From positions 1,730,835-1,794,834 of the forward strand of contig JADANN010000450.1 in the NCBI GenBank assembly GCA_018806985.1: DNA of 64,000 bases, given 5' to 3'. The notes beneath the pieces are model-generated. The model did not search any database, was not told the origin of the DNA, and saw only the letters and a list, made by a program, of their open reading frames with translations. Each line of letters starts with the position of its first letter. The first letter of the stretch is position 1. This document shows, in pieces, positions 1 to 13,455 of the stretch. This DNA is from Angiostrongylus vasorum (Eukaryota; Nematoda; Chromadorea; Rhabditida; Metastrongylidae). The translations under genes were made by a program, and so were the position numbers.

Positions 1-244
1 TTCTTACGCCTCGTCATCAGTTTCAGAGGTTAGGAATCACTGGTTCAATTTCCTCCTAACGCTATCCATTTCGTAATAACTTGAAAGGCAGACTTTATAC
101 AAAACTCAGCATTGTTAAATTTATTTTTTATAAATTTTGCCTTTGTTGAACCAATGCGAAGTTATTACCAACTGTTGTTCTGATTCGATGATGGCTGACG
201 TTTCGGCGACTTCGCGTTCTTCAGAGCCTGGATTTATCTTGTGC

Positions 245-400
245 AACTCTAGTTGTATAACCTCTATGACGCTGAGATATTTTGCGAAACTTGGATCCCA
301 GGCCAGATTGAACCGCGATTATCCTTTCCGGAGCCCACGTATTACGCACTGCACCACCGAGCCCTTTGCTTTGCCTTTCTCTCAACCACTTTCTATCCAC
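245..400 (-). repeat. SINE-B copy
   Basis: Reversed, it reads GCTCGGTGGTGCAGTGCGTA (A-box-like), GCGGTTCAATCTGG (B-box-like), then the TTTTGCGAAATATCTCAGCG tail. Confidence 0.6.
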
Positions 401-964
401 ATTATATCTATAAAATTAGTGAAGATCTGTTGTGCAAATGAGCGCCACTTTGCTAAATACTGTTGTAAGGAGTGAAACCAGCCATATGCTGTTCACGTGA
501 GGTGACAAATGAAACTCATACACATGAAAAAAAACCGCTCTGGGGAAAGCGGCAGAGTCACGTGCAGTAGTGAAACACCCACCTTTACGATTCATTCCGG
601 AGTTTTTTAAATTTGTCAAAAACGCTTTTTCCATCTAGATGTTCTTTCATATGAGCTTTGGTCGTTGTTCTTATCACTGCATACCTAACATAAGATTAAG
701 TATAGTGTACCTAAACTTGTGCAATCTTCGTATCTGCCTTTAGAGCAGATCACGCCATTTTCAGTATTGCGTAAATAGCAATGAACGCCGTTGCGTCTTA
801 TTTGTCCAATTTCTGGGTGCTAGGGGAAAATCTTTCGTACGAATTAGAGGGTTAGCCTTAGGACAGCGATTAGTACCAAGCGTTGTCATCGCCTTTATGT
901 TTGAGGAAGAAGCTATAGTTCTTAATCACCGAGCTTTACTCTACTGTCGATAAATAGACGAGTA

Positions 965-1130
965 CCTCATTTTATTTACTGCCTATTCTTTTCGTGGCAG
1001 GATAAGATGTGCATTACAACCACAATGATGCTGAGAAATTTGCAATACTCCTGGCTGTAGGTGTCTGCGGTGGGATGGAACACGCTATTGTCCTTTCAGC
1101 GGTCTAATGCCTTCACCACCACACTATGCT
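965..1130 (-). repeat. SINE-B copy
   Basis: TTTACTGCCTATTCTTTTCG to CACCACACTATGC, the family's tail-to-head order on the plus strand. Directly upstream of the RING-type gene exons. Confidence 0.65.
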
Positions 1131-1295
1131 GGTGTTGTGGTTATCATTGTCACCATCAATGATCATACAACCACTATTATTGTGGTTAAAACAATAACTT
1201 TTAATTCCAACCTCTCATCACCTCCAACAGGGGCAGTTTGCAGGATTTACATAATTAGTTTGTCTAACAGTCCCTATATGATAGCGTTGCTACAG

Positions 1296-1890
1296 ATTCT
1301 TCTCGAAATGGTAGACAATCAACGCATTCATTGCCACGGATTGAGTTAAAATGGTCTATCTCTGTAAGATATTCAACCAGTTGTTTTTTCACCTCTTCTG
1401 AATGTTCTTTGTTTCCAGAAACTGTTAGCCGACGATCAGATAGCTGGTCGAGAAGCCATTGTCCGCCGCGGATTGCAGTCACGTGGTTTCATCAGAGTGA
1501 ACTGTTCCATTTGCAATGAATCCGATCTCAGAATCGCTGATGAATCGTAGTTTTTCAGCATAATTGCATATTCATTAAATATTCATTAAATTTAGATACC
1601 ACTTTTTGAGATCCATGGCGTTGCTATCATGTTTTTCTTCTTTGCCGAGTTTTTCACTTATTCTCATTGCAAACAGATTTCGTGTGAAGCTCAACTTTTG
1701 CAGTAACACTCGTTTGTGTGTATCCTGTGGCGCGTATTATTGCATACAGTGCTTCTGTTTACGAAGATACTGTAAGGAATGCAATCATGATATACAGGTG
1801 ATAGACCGTGTTGAGATGTACTACGAAGATCCCACCGACGATGAGGAATCGGAGGATGAACTAGAAGATAATGAGGACGGTGAGAGATGA
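1296..1890 (+). CDS. C-terminal exons of a DC-STAMP/SPE-42-like RING-type protein
   Basis: Three exons join in phase: 1296-1363, 1419-1546 and 1704-1890, with stop TGA at 1888-1890. Each has a good 3' splice site (ctacag, tttccag, tttgcag), and the donors are GTAAGA and GTAGTT. The joined product ends in four cysteine pairs (CSIC, CVSCG, YCIQC, YCKEC) followed by an acidic tail rich in Asp and Glu. From family knowledge, DC-STAMP-domain sperm proteins (SPE-42, DCST1/2) carry a C-terminal C4C4 RING-like finger after their membrane region, with a similar C-x2-C spacing and a YCxxC pair. The upstream membrane exons were not found; they may lie outside the window. The order of cysteine pairs supports a zinc-binding domain; the assignment to DC-STAMP is inference. 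Another cysteine-rich RING protein is the alternative. Confidence 0.6.
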
Positions 1891-2164
1891 AGCAGTAGAT
1901 TCTTCTTCACCCGTCCATTTTATTCTCACTGTCTATTTTTTTGCGCAACTTCTGATCTTCTATATACGAATCCATACCATACAGATTTTAGTTAACATAC
2001 TAGCAAATTTTACATTGACTAGTACTTTAGTGTGTTATGAACACACTGTCTGAATAGTTAGTTATGAAATCACTTTAAAAAGCCGATTTTTAAACCTTAA
2101 TGGCGGTATCCCGAACTTTCCGAAGCTACTTTTTGGATATATATTGACATTAGCTGAGGAAGAG

Positions 2165-2445
2165 AGGGCAGTGTGTGCAGCGGAGTAGTTTGAGGTGCTG
2201 GGCAACACACTGGATCCACCGTTAGTTCGATCCTGCGCTACTCGCCTTAGCAAGCTTTCCGTCTCTTAGGGGTTGGCAAATTGGTACCAGAATTGTTTGC
2301 GATGATAGCACCACTGACTTGATACAGCGGTGGGCTATCGCAAGTCATTATATAGGCTACATATGTGTTCAACCACCTCTAACGATGCTTGATGAAGTCG
2401 AATGTATGGCTCCGTCCGACCTATCTTTTCGTCATTTCGCCAGCA
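2165..2445 (+). repeat. SINE-A copy (diverged)
   Basis: tRNA-like head remnant (GCAGCGGAGTAGTTTGAGG), then the GGTTGGCAAATTGGTACCAG core and the CAACCACCTCTAACGATGCT tail. Diverged but collinear with the family. Confidence 0.55.
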
Positions 2446-3059
2446 ATGCGAAAGTGAGAATTGCCCAGTAAAGTCGAAAAACAATGAAAAGGCCTTTTTT
2501 CCTTAAATCTACTTACCTGTTCATTTTTAATTTAGTTCAATTTAACTTTCAGAAGAAATCAATGCGGAGGCTGATTTGAACATGAAGGTGAGCGTAGTGA
2601 AAATTAGCTTCTTCTCAATGGAAAAAGGCCCTCATTTTCAGGCTTCCGCTACGACATTACCATAAGCAGGACCAAACCGATATTTGATTTGGTTGTATTT
2701 ATGCAAAAGTCACTTAAATAAAGAAAATACTGTTTAGAAAATGTTTTCCTGTGTCACAGTATCCCTAAAAGTGTCACTTTAATATACACACGACAGTGCG
2801 TTGGCGAGCCCCCCACTTGAGGTAACGGCGTCTCTCGAGACTTTTGACCCGTTTGATGCTAGATTTTCAAATAAGATTTTCGAGCTTTTGTGTCCACATT
2901 ACAGATATGCTAACGCAGAAGTTTCTTCTACATTTCCATGCCAATTTCTTCCATCTTTGCATTAGTTTTAGATTAAAGCCAATGAGATTCAAACTTCACA
3001 ACGTGGTTCCTTTCCTTATAACCTCGGCATTGATTGACAATTCGCTGTTTTCCTTCGAT

Positions 3060-3335
3060 AAGAAGAAGAGGGCGCAGTGGTTGGAAGCGCCACTGCGAGA
3101 CCCACGTGGAATTGATCCCGCGCCCATGGCCCACCAAGCCTTCCATCATTCCGAGGTCGGTAAATTGGTACCAGGCTTGTCTGGGAGGATAGCAGCACTG
3201 GCTCGATACATCAGTAGGCCACCGCGAGTCATTGTAAAGGCCAGGTGTGCATTCAATCACCTCCAACGAAACTTAACGAAGTCGAATGCATGGCGCATTC
3301 CTGAGGGATTGATCGACGCCGAGAGCTTTACCCTT
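3060..3335 (+). repeat. SINE-A copy
   Basis: Head GGCGCAGTGGTTGGAAGCGC (A-box-like), GTGGAATTGATCCC (B-box-like), core TTGGTACCAGGCTTGTCTGG, tail ending GCCGAGAGCTTTACCC. The open frame through it is a by-product. Confidence 0.8.
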
Positions 3336-3454
3336 TTTAGAGAGAGCTTTAAGAAGACACGAGGTTGATATTGAGGAGTTGTTGAGGAGCAATTCTTGCC
3401 ATGTATTACTCTGTTCGGTGTTCTCCAACAATTAATAGTGATATTTGCAGAGAA

Positions 3455-3545
3455 TAAAACGGCTCTGAAGAAGGCGTAACTGTCGAAAAGTCGGCTATTG
3501 TATGCTAATAAATTCTACAGCATCAACCTCACGTTTGCTTATCGA
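3455..3545 (+). repeat. PLE terminal fragment with hammerhead-like motif
   Basis: GGCTCTGAAGAAGGCGTAAC followed by a diverged GAAA-x-GTC end and the usual ATGCTAATAAATTCTA tail. The motif is degraded. Confidence 0.5.
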
Positions 3546-4286
3546 GGAAAAACAGCAGAACCATTTTTTTCGGCAATATTTTACCGAAATTTGGGAATGC
3601 GATGCCATTTCAATATCGAAAGAGCACCACTGACAAGGTTGGTGAAAACATGGAAAAAACGGGTGTAAATCAAGTGATGGATATATTCAGATTCCCCACA
3701 GCAAACTCATGTTGTTCTCTAATTTCTGGAATGTTCAGCAAATATTGTCCTGGTGTATATTTGCAGCTCTTATAGCTGCTAATAAAACACCTTCTTTAGT
3801 TGGCTTTAGCACCAAAAATTACTAGTCAGTACAGCGCTATCACTCGACATAAAGAATCGCTTTAACGAAATGTCAAAGACAGTCTTAAAAATTGATTCGC
3901 CGTGTTTCAACTGTGAACAAAAATGTCAGTATGTCAATATACTGTAGTACTTCTAGTTGTGAGAAAGAACACTAGTCAGGAGCGTTAACGAAATTCTGTG
4001 GGCGGGAGCTCATAAAAGAGGCGGAGTTCCGTATCATCCTCATCAAAAGCGAAAGTATGAATTTTGTCAAGAAAATCGTATTTAATACTTGCTTTCAATG
4101 TTACTTTGGATAGGTATGCCACAAAAAATCATTTTGGAATTATTCACGGAAAGAAGTGACAAAGAGATGAATGAGAATAATGACTGGTAAAGAAGTTATA
4201 TTTATTAAGGATAAGGGGTAAAGAAACGATTATATTTATTACGACTAAACAATGCATTTCCGTAATATTATTTTCAGGAGAAGTGT

Positions 4287-4464
4287 CTATAGCCTTGTTA
4301 AAGAAATCTGTAAGTCATTTTCGCCTTCATCACTCAGCTGCTGTTCGTCCACTCCGGCCTTATGTTGTGGCTGTTCTACGTCCGGAGTTATTTCGTGAGC
4401 TTGTGTTAACTCGGAGGACATTTTCTGTCGATTTATGCTATCCTCGAAAATCAACCGTTTGTAC
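4287..4464 (-). CDS. SLC49-like transporter, terminal cytosolic-tail exon
   Basis: After a ttaacag acceptor this encodes YKRLIFEDSINRQKMSSEL and a further ~40 residues rich in Glu, Gln and Asp, ending at TAG (4287-4289). Joining to 8430 is in phase and restores the YKRL that follows TM12 in MFSD7-type proteins. The intron between is about 4 kb and filled with repeats (two SINE-A copies and the inverted PLE pair). Confidence 0.75.
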
Positions 4465-7400
4465 CTGTTAAGATCTAACGTTTTTTTTTAAAAAAAAGAA
4501 GTCTCTATTTTAAACGCTACTCGCTAGTTGTTATGACTTTGGTTTCAAGTGCATTACGTAAGAAGTCTCATCAAATTTTACGACCGTTACGACTAAGAAA
4601 CAAGAATCAAACGCTGTTGGAACTGCATAGGCTGATTGGTGCAATATAAACTACGAAAAACTTAGTTTGAACTTAGGCAGAGATGCAAACATCTATTAAC
4701 ACATGAGCGGCTGAGCGCAATTTTTTTTGTTTTTGAAAGTGGGTTTTCAGAAGTTTGAAATCATTCTCCATTCTTCACCACGCATGGTGTGCATTGAAAA
4801 AATCTCCCAAAAAGGTCTTTTTAAATTATTAACTGTAGGAAATGATTCTTAACGGAATATGTCTGGAACCACACCTATTTCGGATAAGCCGTGGATTAAA
4901 TGGGAAAATCAAAGCAAGTAAACGCGTTGTTACAGCAAAATATAGCGGGAAAGAGCATGCATTGAGACCAATGCATGCGGAACGACTATCTGTGTCCGCT
5001 TTCATAATAATAAATGACGGAAATTATGTGTTAAACGTACCTTGGATTTAGAACGAACGAAAGTATTGTTGCTATTGTTGCCAGAATGCACCAGATATCA
5101 AGGTTCACTGGAATTCAAACGATCATTTTTTCTCCTGATGAAAAAATTCCACCAATACAGAATTTTTATAAAGTAATTATTACTGACTTGCCTAATAGGA
5201 CAAAGAGTCCATACTACAATGAAATCTTTGATAAATCTTTGTTTTAGCTGTTCAGCACTTCATCCCAGTGGTTTAGTTTAGTTACTATGGTTAATGAATA
5301 CTCAGCACGACTGTGACTTATGAGACACTTTAACTATTTCGTGAGGAGTTACACCTATAGGGATCATAGTGGCTTTTTGGGAGTGGCCGATAGAACAGCT
5401 ATAGGTCTCATTTGCATTCTGGTGATCCATTCTAACACATAGAGCTATAACTCCCACGTCCGACTTTCTATTAACCTCGGCATTGATTGAATAATTCTTT
5501 CTGCTTCTGTTTAGCAAACACGAAGTGTCATTTTATTTCTTTATTTACGTACAAGCTGACGTTTCGGCGGATTTCGCCTTCCTCAGCGCCTGGAATGGTC
5601 AAGTTGACTGCAATCTACACGGTCAAACGCCTCCATAACCAAACAGAGAAAATGTTGAACCAAAATTTCAATCGCATTGAACACAGCTTTGCACACTCAC
5701 CGCTTTCTATGAGGCTTCCACTGAGTATGTCGCGTGGAGACCAACCGCACAGAATTCACATGGAAGAGTAATATGCCCCCTCCAATCAAAATAACAGGCT
5801 TATATACTGCCCAATATCACGCGTGATAATGAGCATTCCTCCCTGCGGTTCATTTTCGGATTCTTGGAATTATGCAGAATGCCTCGAGAATTTTGCGCGC
5901 TTGTGTTCTCGATTCCTACGCGAGGATCGTAACCCGTAGTCCAAAATCTTCTCCGTTATGTCTCTGCGTCCTGTGCGTGCCTAGTGGAGTATTTGATTTA
6001 CGAATGCCGACTAGGTGTTGTTTTAAACGAACACAGAGTGGTCTACCCGTTTCGCCAACGTATGCGTCCCTGCACGCTTTACAAGAGGTCAGATAAACTG
6101 TACCCGAACTCATGCATCTTGGATCTTGCATCTCTTGCATCATCTCATGCATAAAAAACAACTTGGTTCATTACCTCTCCTCTCACCCCACTCACATGAA
6201 AAGGGCGCTTGCGAGAAACATGTTTCGAACAGCTACCAGCGTGTGCACAGGAAGGGAGAAGAGAGAGGAATCCCGGAACTTGGCGCGGCAAATAGTCATT
6301 TTTAATGACTACGAAACTGTAGCTCGGGATAGGTGTAGAGGAAACCATAGGACCCCCAACGATAACTCTAGCGACAATAAGGTCCCGTTTATCCTGCCCT
6401 TCATTTCAAATGAAGTAAGTGCAGCTATAAAATGCTGTTTAAGAAGGGCCGGTCTAGAGAATTCGGTAACGATAACTGAAATGCCACCGAGTAATCTAAG
6501 GCGCCAACTAGCTCGTAACCGCCTATACGACCGTCTATGTGCAACGCAAAATTGTATAATTTACCCCAATGGTAGAGACGATGACTGCATGAGTTCGGGT
6601 ACAGTTTATCTGATCTCTTGTAAAGCGTGCGGGGGACGAATACGTTGGCGAAACGGGTAGACCACTCTGCGTTCGTATAAAAGAACACCTAGTCGGCAGA
6701 CGTAAACCAAATACTCCACTAGGCACACACAGGACGCAGAGACATAACGGAGAAGATTTTGGAGTACGGGTTACGATCCTCGCGTAGGAATCGAGAACAC
6801 AAGCGCGCAAAATTCTCGAGGCATTCTGCATAATTCCAAGAATCCGAAAATGAACCGCAGGGAGGAATGCTCATTATCACGCGTGATATTGGGCATTGTA
6901 TAAACCTGTTATTCTGATGAGATGGGCACATTACGATTCCATGTGAACACTATGCGGTTGGTCTCCACGTGAAATATTTAGTGGAAGATTCACAGAAAGC
7001 GGTGAGTGTGCAAAGACTCTGTGTTCAATGTGACTGAAATTTTGGTTCAACAATTTCTCTGTTTGGTTATGGAGGCGTTTGACTGTGTAGATCGCAGTCA
7101 ACTTGACATTTCCATGCTCTGAAGAAGGCGAAATCCGCCGAAACGTCAGCTTGTACGTAGATAAAGACATAGAGCTATGTTCCCACACTTTTTATTATCA
7201 CTGGACAGCTTGTAGAACATAGATGTTGTGTTGTGTGTAGATCGCGAAAAGCTCTATTCTGTGCTTAGAAATGTACGAAAATTTGCACATTTCTATAGTA
7301 TGCATGTACTAGACCTATATTCGCAATGTACATCTACAAAACAGCCCAAGGCCGCAGATGTGGCGCGTGTGGAGCAGTGGTTGAAGGCGCCACTGCAACA

Positions 7401-10400
7401 CAGACGTGGAATCGATCCGCACGGTCATGGCCCACCAAGCCTTCGACCCCTCCGGAGTCGGTAAATTGGTACCAGACTTGTCTGGGAGGATAGCAGCGCT
7501 GGCTCGGTACATCGGTAGCCACTGCTAGTAATTGTAAAGGTCACATATGCATTCAATCACCTCCAACGATACTTAGCGAAGTCGAATGCATGGCGCATCC
7601 CTCAAGGATCGATCAACGCCGAGAGGTTTATCCTTTTTATATACAAAACTATTTAAATTGTAAATTTAAAAAGTATTTAAATTGTAATTGCCACAGCATG
7701 TGATAGTTATCGGGCAGAATGTGCTAGTATAGAAGTACTGAAATACAGACCATACGTTGGAAAACGCTTCTAAATGCCGACAATAATGTGTTTCTGTGAT
7801 GGACAATAGTAGCGTACAGCAAATAGCATTGTAAATAAATATCATCTATACCTATAGAACGACAAAGTTTTTTCTACAATCCAAGGATGTTCGCAACCAC
7901 GAAGTCCTCTAGCCATAGAAAAATTATGTTTCTTTTCAACAAATCAGCATGTCCGTAAAGGGATAAAGCTCTCGGCGTTGATAAATTCCTGAACGACGCG
8001 CCATGCATTCTACCTCATTAAGCATCGTTGAAGGTGAGGTGATTGAATACATAACTGTCTTTACAATAACTCGCGGTGGTCTAGCCAGCCAGTGCTGCTA
8101 TTCTCCCAGACAAGTATGGTAGAATTTGCCAACCCCGGAGGGATGCAAGGCTTGGTGGATCAGAGGCGCGGGGATTGATTCCATGTGTGCGTTGCAGGGC
8201 GCCTCCGACCACTGCGGCACACGCGCCTCTGTCCACAAAGGCAGAAAATTAGGCATCATTCATACCTCGAAAAACCCGAGTTTAGGGGGTCGTCAAGAGA
8301 GTGATGAAAATTGAATCGTTAAGCGGACAGACTTACTTTAGCTCCCTCCACTCGAATTGATATAATTTGTCTTCAACAATAAAATTACAGAGTTATAACG
8401 ACAATATCATATATATGAATGAGGTTTACATGAAATACAACCACACGACAAAGTTCAGTAGTAGCTGTATGATGGCATACAGTACTATGTACCCAAGCAC
8501 CCAGTGATAATTATCAACTTCACCCTGGTGCCATATAAAAAGAATTCGTTCCGGATTATATGTATACATGCTACCACGAGAAATTTACGCCTTAACGTCA
8601 CTAAGAAACTTTTTTAATATTTTTGAAAACCAAACTAACACTGCCAGTTGCCGGCTGGTGAGCTTTCATTGAATTCGTAGAACAGCTTCAACTTCTTGGC
8701 CGTTTCGAACACGAAGTACATTATAAACATCCATAGTTGACTGTAAAACAAATAATCTTGATCAACTCTTGTAAAACGTTTACGGAGTTAAGAAAAATGT
8801 GCACTGGCATTATTTCGGCCAATGTCGTCGAGACCTGGTGTTGAACGATTCAAGGTGTGGGCAGATATAACAACAGCAGAATAACCATCAGGAAACGAGA
8901 CCAATCAAACAATCACTGTTTCACCAGTCACATGTCAGTGCAATGATGTCGAGTGACTACAGGGTGTAACAAAGAGGTTCCCATTTCAGCTTCACTTCAT
9001 AAAGATCTTCCTTGTCACCTGATGCTGACATTCAATATTCTTCGCCTGTTTTGAAGACGCAAAGAACATCATATCCATAGTTTTGGGTATTCGCACATGG
9101 TCTGACCAGTAAGTCCATGGACACCCTGCTACGAGCTTACGACTTCTGAAACTCGGAGCAGAGATAATTTCATAGTTGTTTTTCCCAAACTCATAACGTG
9201 TCTGGCATAGTTAATTATTATCAGGTTGCTATGCGACGTTTTTGATCACCGACGTTAGCCAGAACTTAAGACACCATTGGCGCCACCTATTAGATAGCGT
9301 GATAGAGAAAAGAAAACCTGAAAAGTGTGTAGTTCAAAATGTTCTTCTTCTCGTTCCTCTTCCTTACTTCCTTGATGTTTCTACAAGTGGTCAGTGGCTT
9401 TTCGTTCCATCTACTCCGCTCTAGAAATAGCCAACATGTTGACTCCAGCACTTGGTACACATTTTCGGACCACTGAGATGTTGGCTCCGTTGTGAGTGGA
9501 TAGCATTTCAAGTTCATCAGCAGAGCGAAGGTGACACTACTATTGACAATTAACTGCCACACCAAGATTGCCTCGTTCCAGCTTCCATTTGACCGTTTTT
9601 TAATAGTGGCAGGAAATAGTTCTAACTAGACGATATCGCCTAGTAGAACTTCTTTTACCTAAATTATTATGCCTTTCTAAGTATTCCATAAAGATCTCGC
9701 AGGTACCTTGCATAGCGGAGTTATTCGACACTTTGTATAAAGAGGCCAGCACATAGATTTCACCTGGGAGAAAGCGAAGAAGGGCTGACTCTTGTTTCTG
9801 AACGTTCACATTAATCTATTAAAACGGCTACGTCACCAAATGGTACTGAAAGCCAAGTAACAATGAAGTATATGTCCATTATTTCTTCTCCCAACCTACA
9901 AGCACAAGAAGGACGATTATACACAACTATGTTTCGAACAGCCATATGTGCACAGGAGAACAGCAGAAGTAGGAATTCCTAAATTTGGCGCGGAAAATAG
10001 TCATTCCCAATGGCTACGAAACGTCAACTCTTCGGGGTAAGTGTAAAGGAAAAACCACGCCTTCAAACGATATCTCCAGCAAGGAAAAGATCCGTTTATC
10101 CGACCATTCATTTCCAACGAACAAGTGCAGCTATTAAAAGTTGCTTAGGAAGCGCAGGTCTACACCGGAGGCTGCTCTCAGACGTAGTTCGTGAACGCCT
10201 ATATGGCCGTCTGTGCACGACGCAAAATTGTATAATATGCCCCTAACGGTAGAGATGGTGATTGCATAAGTTCGGGTACGGTTTATCCGATCTCTCGTAA
10301 AGCTTGTGGGGTCGAATACGTTTGCGAGACGAGTAGACCACTCGGAGTCTGTATAAAAGAGCATTTATTTGGAGAGTTTAAAGTCAAACAAAACATCCTA

Positions 10401-13400
10401 CTAGGCAGACATAGAACACGAAGACACAAAGACGAAGATTTTGAGGCAAAAGTCACTATCTTCGCATAGAATTGTAAGAATTGTAAAACAACAGTGCTTA
10501 AAGCTCTGGAAACATTTTGGAGAGATTCTAAAAATCCGAAAATGGACAGGAATGCATTGTGACCATCCGTTAGTTAGCACCATCACTTAGGCGTTTTTCA
10601 CCTGGCCCAGGTATATTACCCACTTATGTAAGACTTTGTGTGGCTGGTCTCCATAAACTAACTAGAGGACTTGAAAAAAGTGACTGTTTAAAAGAAGCTG
10701 TTTACTGTGCGAATGCGATTTATGTATGCAATTTTTCTTCTGCTTGGATTACGAAAGTGTTTGACTGAACTGGTTGCGTAACAATTTGACCATTCTAGGT
10801 CCCCAAGGCGAAAAATATACTCCAGCCAGTGTTGAATAAATCTTGTCATTGGAATTCTCGTGCTCTACAGTGAAACATCGACTTTTTTGACAGTGCCGAA
10901 GCTAATAGAATGTCGGTCCTGGACATTACAGTCATCCATTAGCCTTGATAACTTTAGAGCCAAATTCTGAGTAATTCAATACTGTAACGACTATTGGTCC
11001 TCGCTATCCTTTCCATCTATCTTCTTTCAGCTAGCGGAAAAACTTCTCATTTGACAGCTGTTTAAAGAAGTGCATCTACCGAAACTGAAACCAGAATCAA
11101 GCCTTTGTTGTTTATTTTGGTCCCTTTTCAATGGATCGTAAACAGTTTTTTTTCTCAGTTCACTGCTGTAGTTGTTTTATTTTCCAGTTAAGAGAGTTCA
11201 AATAATAAACTATTACGAACAGAGAAATCGTAACGCACCCGCTCAGCACCAGAAGTCCAGACGAGGTCGCTTCATAGATGGGAAATGTTGTTTCCACTCC
11301 CATTTCGACTCCAATTGGAAACTGTGGAGTTGAGAACGCACCCAAACCCGCACAAGCCAGCATTAAAACCACGGAGTCCCAGGTACCTGACCATTTACGA
11401 CGAAGCCACTTAAAAAAGGAACTATGTGGTAAATCTGTGCGGATCTCTTAAGCTGTGAACAGAAATGAAGTAAACTATAGGGATAAGTACTTGATTAGAT
11501 TGAACTAGGAAAAAATGCTCGATGCAGGAAGCGGCTAGTAGGTTAGAAGATCGGTATGAGAAGAAGGACAGAAGTTTTGTAAATACTGAGGCCAGGAAAA
11601 TAGTTAGAAGTGGACGGATAAAGTTGAGAAAATGGAGAAAAAAAAGATAACCAAAACAGGACTAGTGATAAGCTTTATTCGTTTTCCTTTCGAACAACAT
11701 TTATTGCTTGCCTATTTTCATGGTTTCACCACATCACTGACTGACATCTTTAGATTTACTCATATGCTTCTCTTCTAGTGGCAAATGTAGCGCAGTGGTT
11801 AGAAGTGCACTGCAATATGCACTTGGTCCTTGGTTTGCTCGCGCACTCTGTGCTCACCAATCCTTCCATCTCTTCGACGTCGACAGACTAATAATAGATT
11901 TTTCTGGAAGGGTGAAAACACTGAAGTGACCCATCGGTGGACTACCGAAAGTCGCCGTTTGAGCCAAGTATGCATTCAATCATCTCTAACGATGCTTGAT
12001 GATGCCGAATGCATATTGCATCCTTTAGGGATTGATCGACGCTTTTCTTCCAACAAATTCTTTCATTAAGTATAAAATTTGAAGCGGTCGGCGTTGATCG
12101 ATCTCTTCATACATTCGCGATCACCGTTGATTTAGCGGAGTCCAAATAACAAGGTGAATACGTCCACGATTAAAGTGTTTTTTTTTTTTTAGAAAATAAA
12201 CGATAAAATTCCGATAGTAAGAGCATTTTGGAGTTTAGAGTAACACGATGTTATAGAAGCTTTGTATTATCCATAAGAGGTCCAATATTGCTACTACACA
12301 TATACATGTATATATTTTTTCTATGCTTAACCTGCCAGGGGCTCATGTGGCGCAGTGGTCGGAGACGCTGGGCAACACGCACGTGGAATCGATCCCCGCG
12401 TCCATGGCCCATCAAGCCTTCCATCCTGCCAGGGTCGGCAAATTAGTTCCATACTTGTTTGGAAGTATAGCAGCACTGGCTCGAAACATCGGTAGGCCAC
12501 CGCGACTCATTGTAAAGGCCAGATATGCATTCAATCACCTCCAACGATGCTTAATGAAGTCGAATGTATGGCGCATCCCTCTGGGAGTATTCAACGCCGA
12601 GAGCTTTATCCTTTATCCTTTAACCTGCCAAACACATTCTTGCCTGGGTTTGGAAAAAGTTTTGTTTCTTATACTAGATGGATTGCAGTATTTCTTATAT
12701 CCACGTACCCAATACGATAGCTACGTCTCATGTTACAGTGAATCACTGGTAAAAATCGAACTCTGTGTGCCCTTCGCAAGGCGACTAAGGTTTTCTAACA
12801 AGTCCCGATAATTTTGGGTAACTGAAGGGTACGAAGCTGGTGATTTGACACAATTATAAAAGAGATTATGATCTATCAGAATTGAATAGGTTTTCCAATT
12901 TCAAATCTTGACTTAAGCGCATTTAAGGTTCAAACCTTTAAAAATAACCCAACTTTTTGCAATGTGGTGATAAAAAACCTGTACATTGCGAAGATTTCTA
13001 AATTAAAAGAAATTATATTTAAACTGAAAAATGCCTTCTCGGATTGTTAAGTAGCATAAGGTTAATAAAGATGTTAAGCTCTAAGCTATTCGCTATGTGC
13101 TACCTATGCACATCGAGAAAACGAACATCTGTGGACCATCGGCTCTGAGCAAGACGAAGACGTCGGAACGTCAGCCGAGTAAACAACTTTATCAGCATCG
13201 TGTTAGCTTAATAATCCATGAATGTGTTCAAGTTATTCTGACTGCTCGAGAGATGGATACATCTACAAAGGTGGTTCATACTGTGGTGACCTCTCCATTG
13301 GTATATATATATATATATATACCAATGGAGAGGTCACTGCCAGTATGAACTAAAAATTTTGGAGATGTAGCCATCTCTCGAGCAGTCAGAATAACTGAAC

Positions 13401-13408
13401 ACATTCAT

Positions 13409-13455
<47 letters not shown>

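Noticed and set aside
1264..1482. A 72-codon minus-strand frame that looks protein-like
   Set aside because: Shadow of the plus-strand exons 1296-1363 and 1419-1546, which join in phase to the Cys-rich last exon.
2844..3368. A 174-codon open frame on the plus strand
   Set aside because: Most of it is a SINE-A copy at 3060-3335; the same peptide text recurs in the other SINE-A copies.
12323..12811. A 162-codon open frame on the plus strand
   Set aside because: Its first 95 codons are the SINE-A copy at 12338-12615; the rest has no support.
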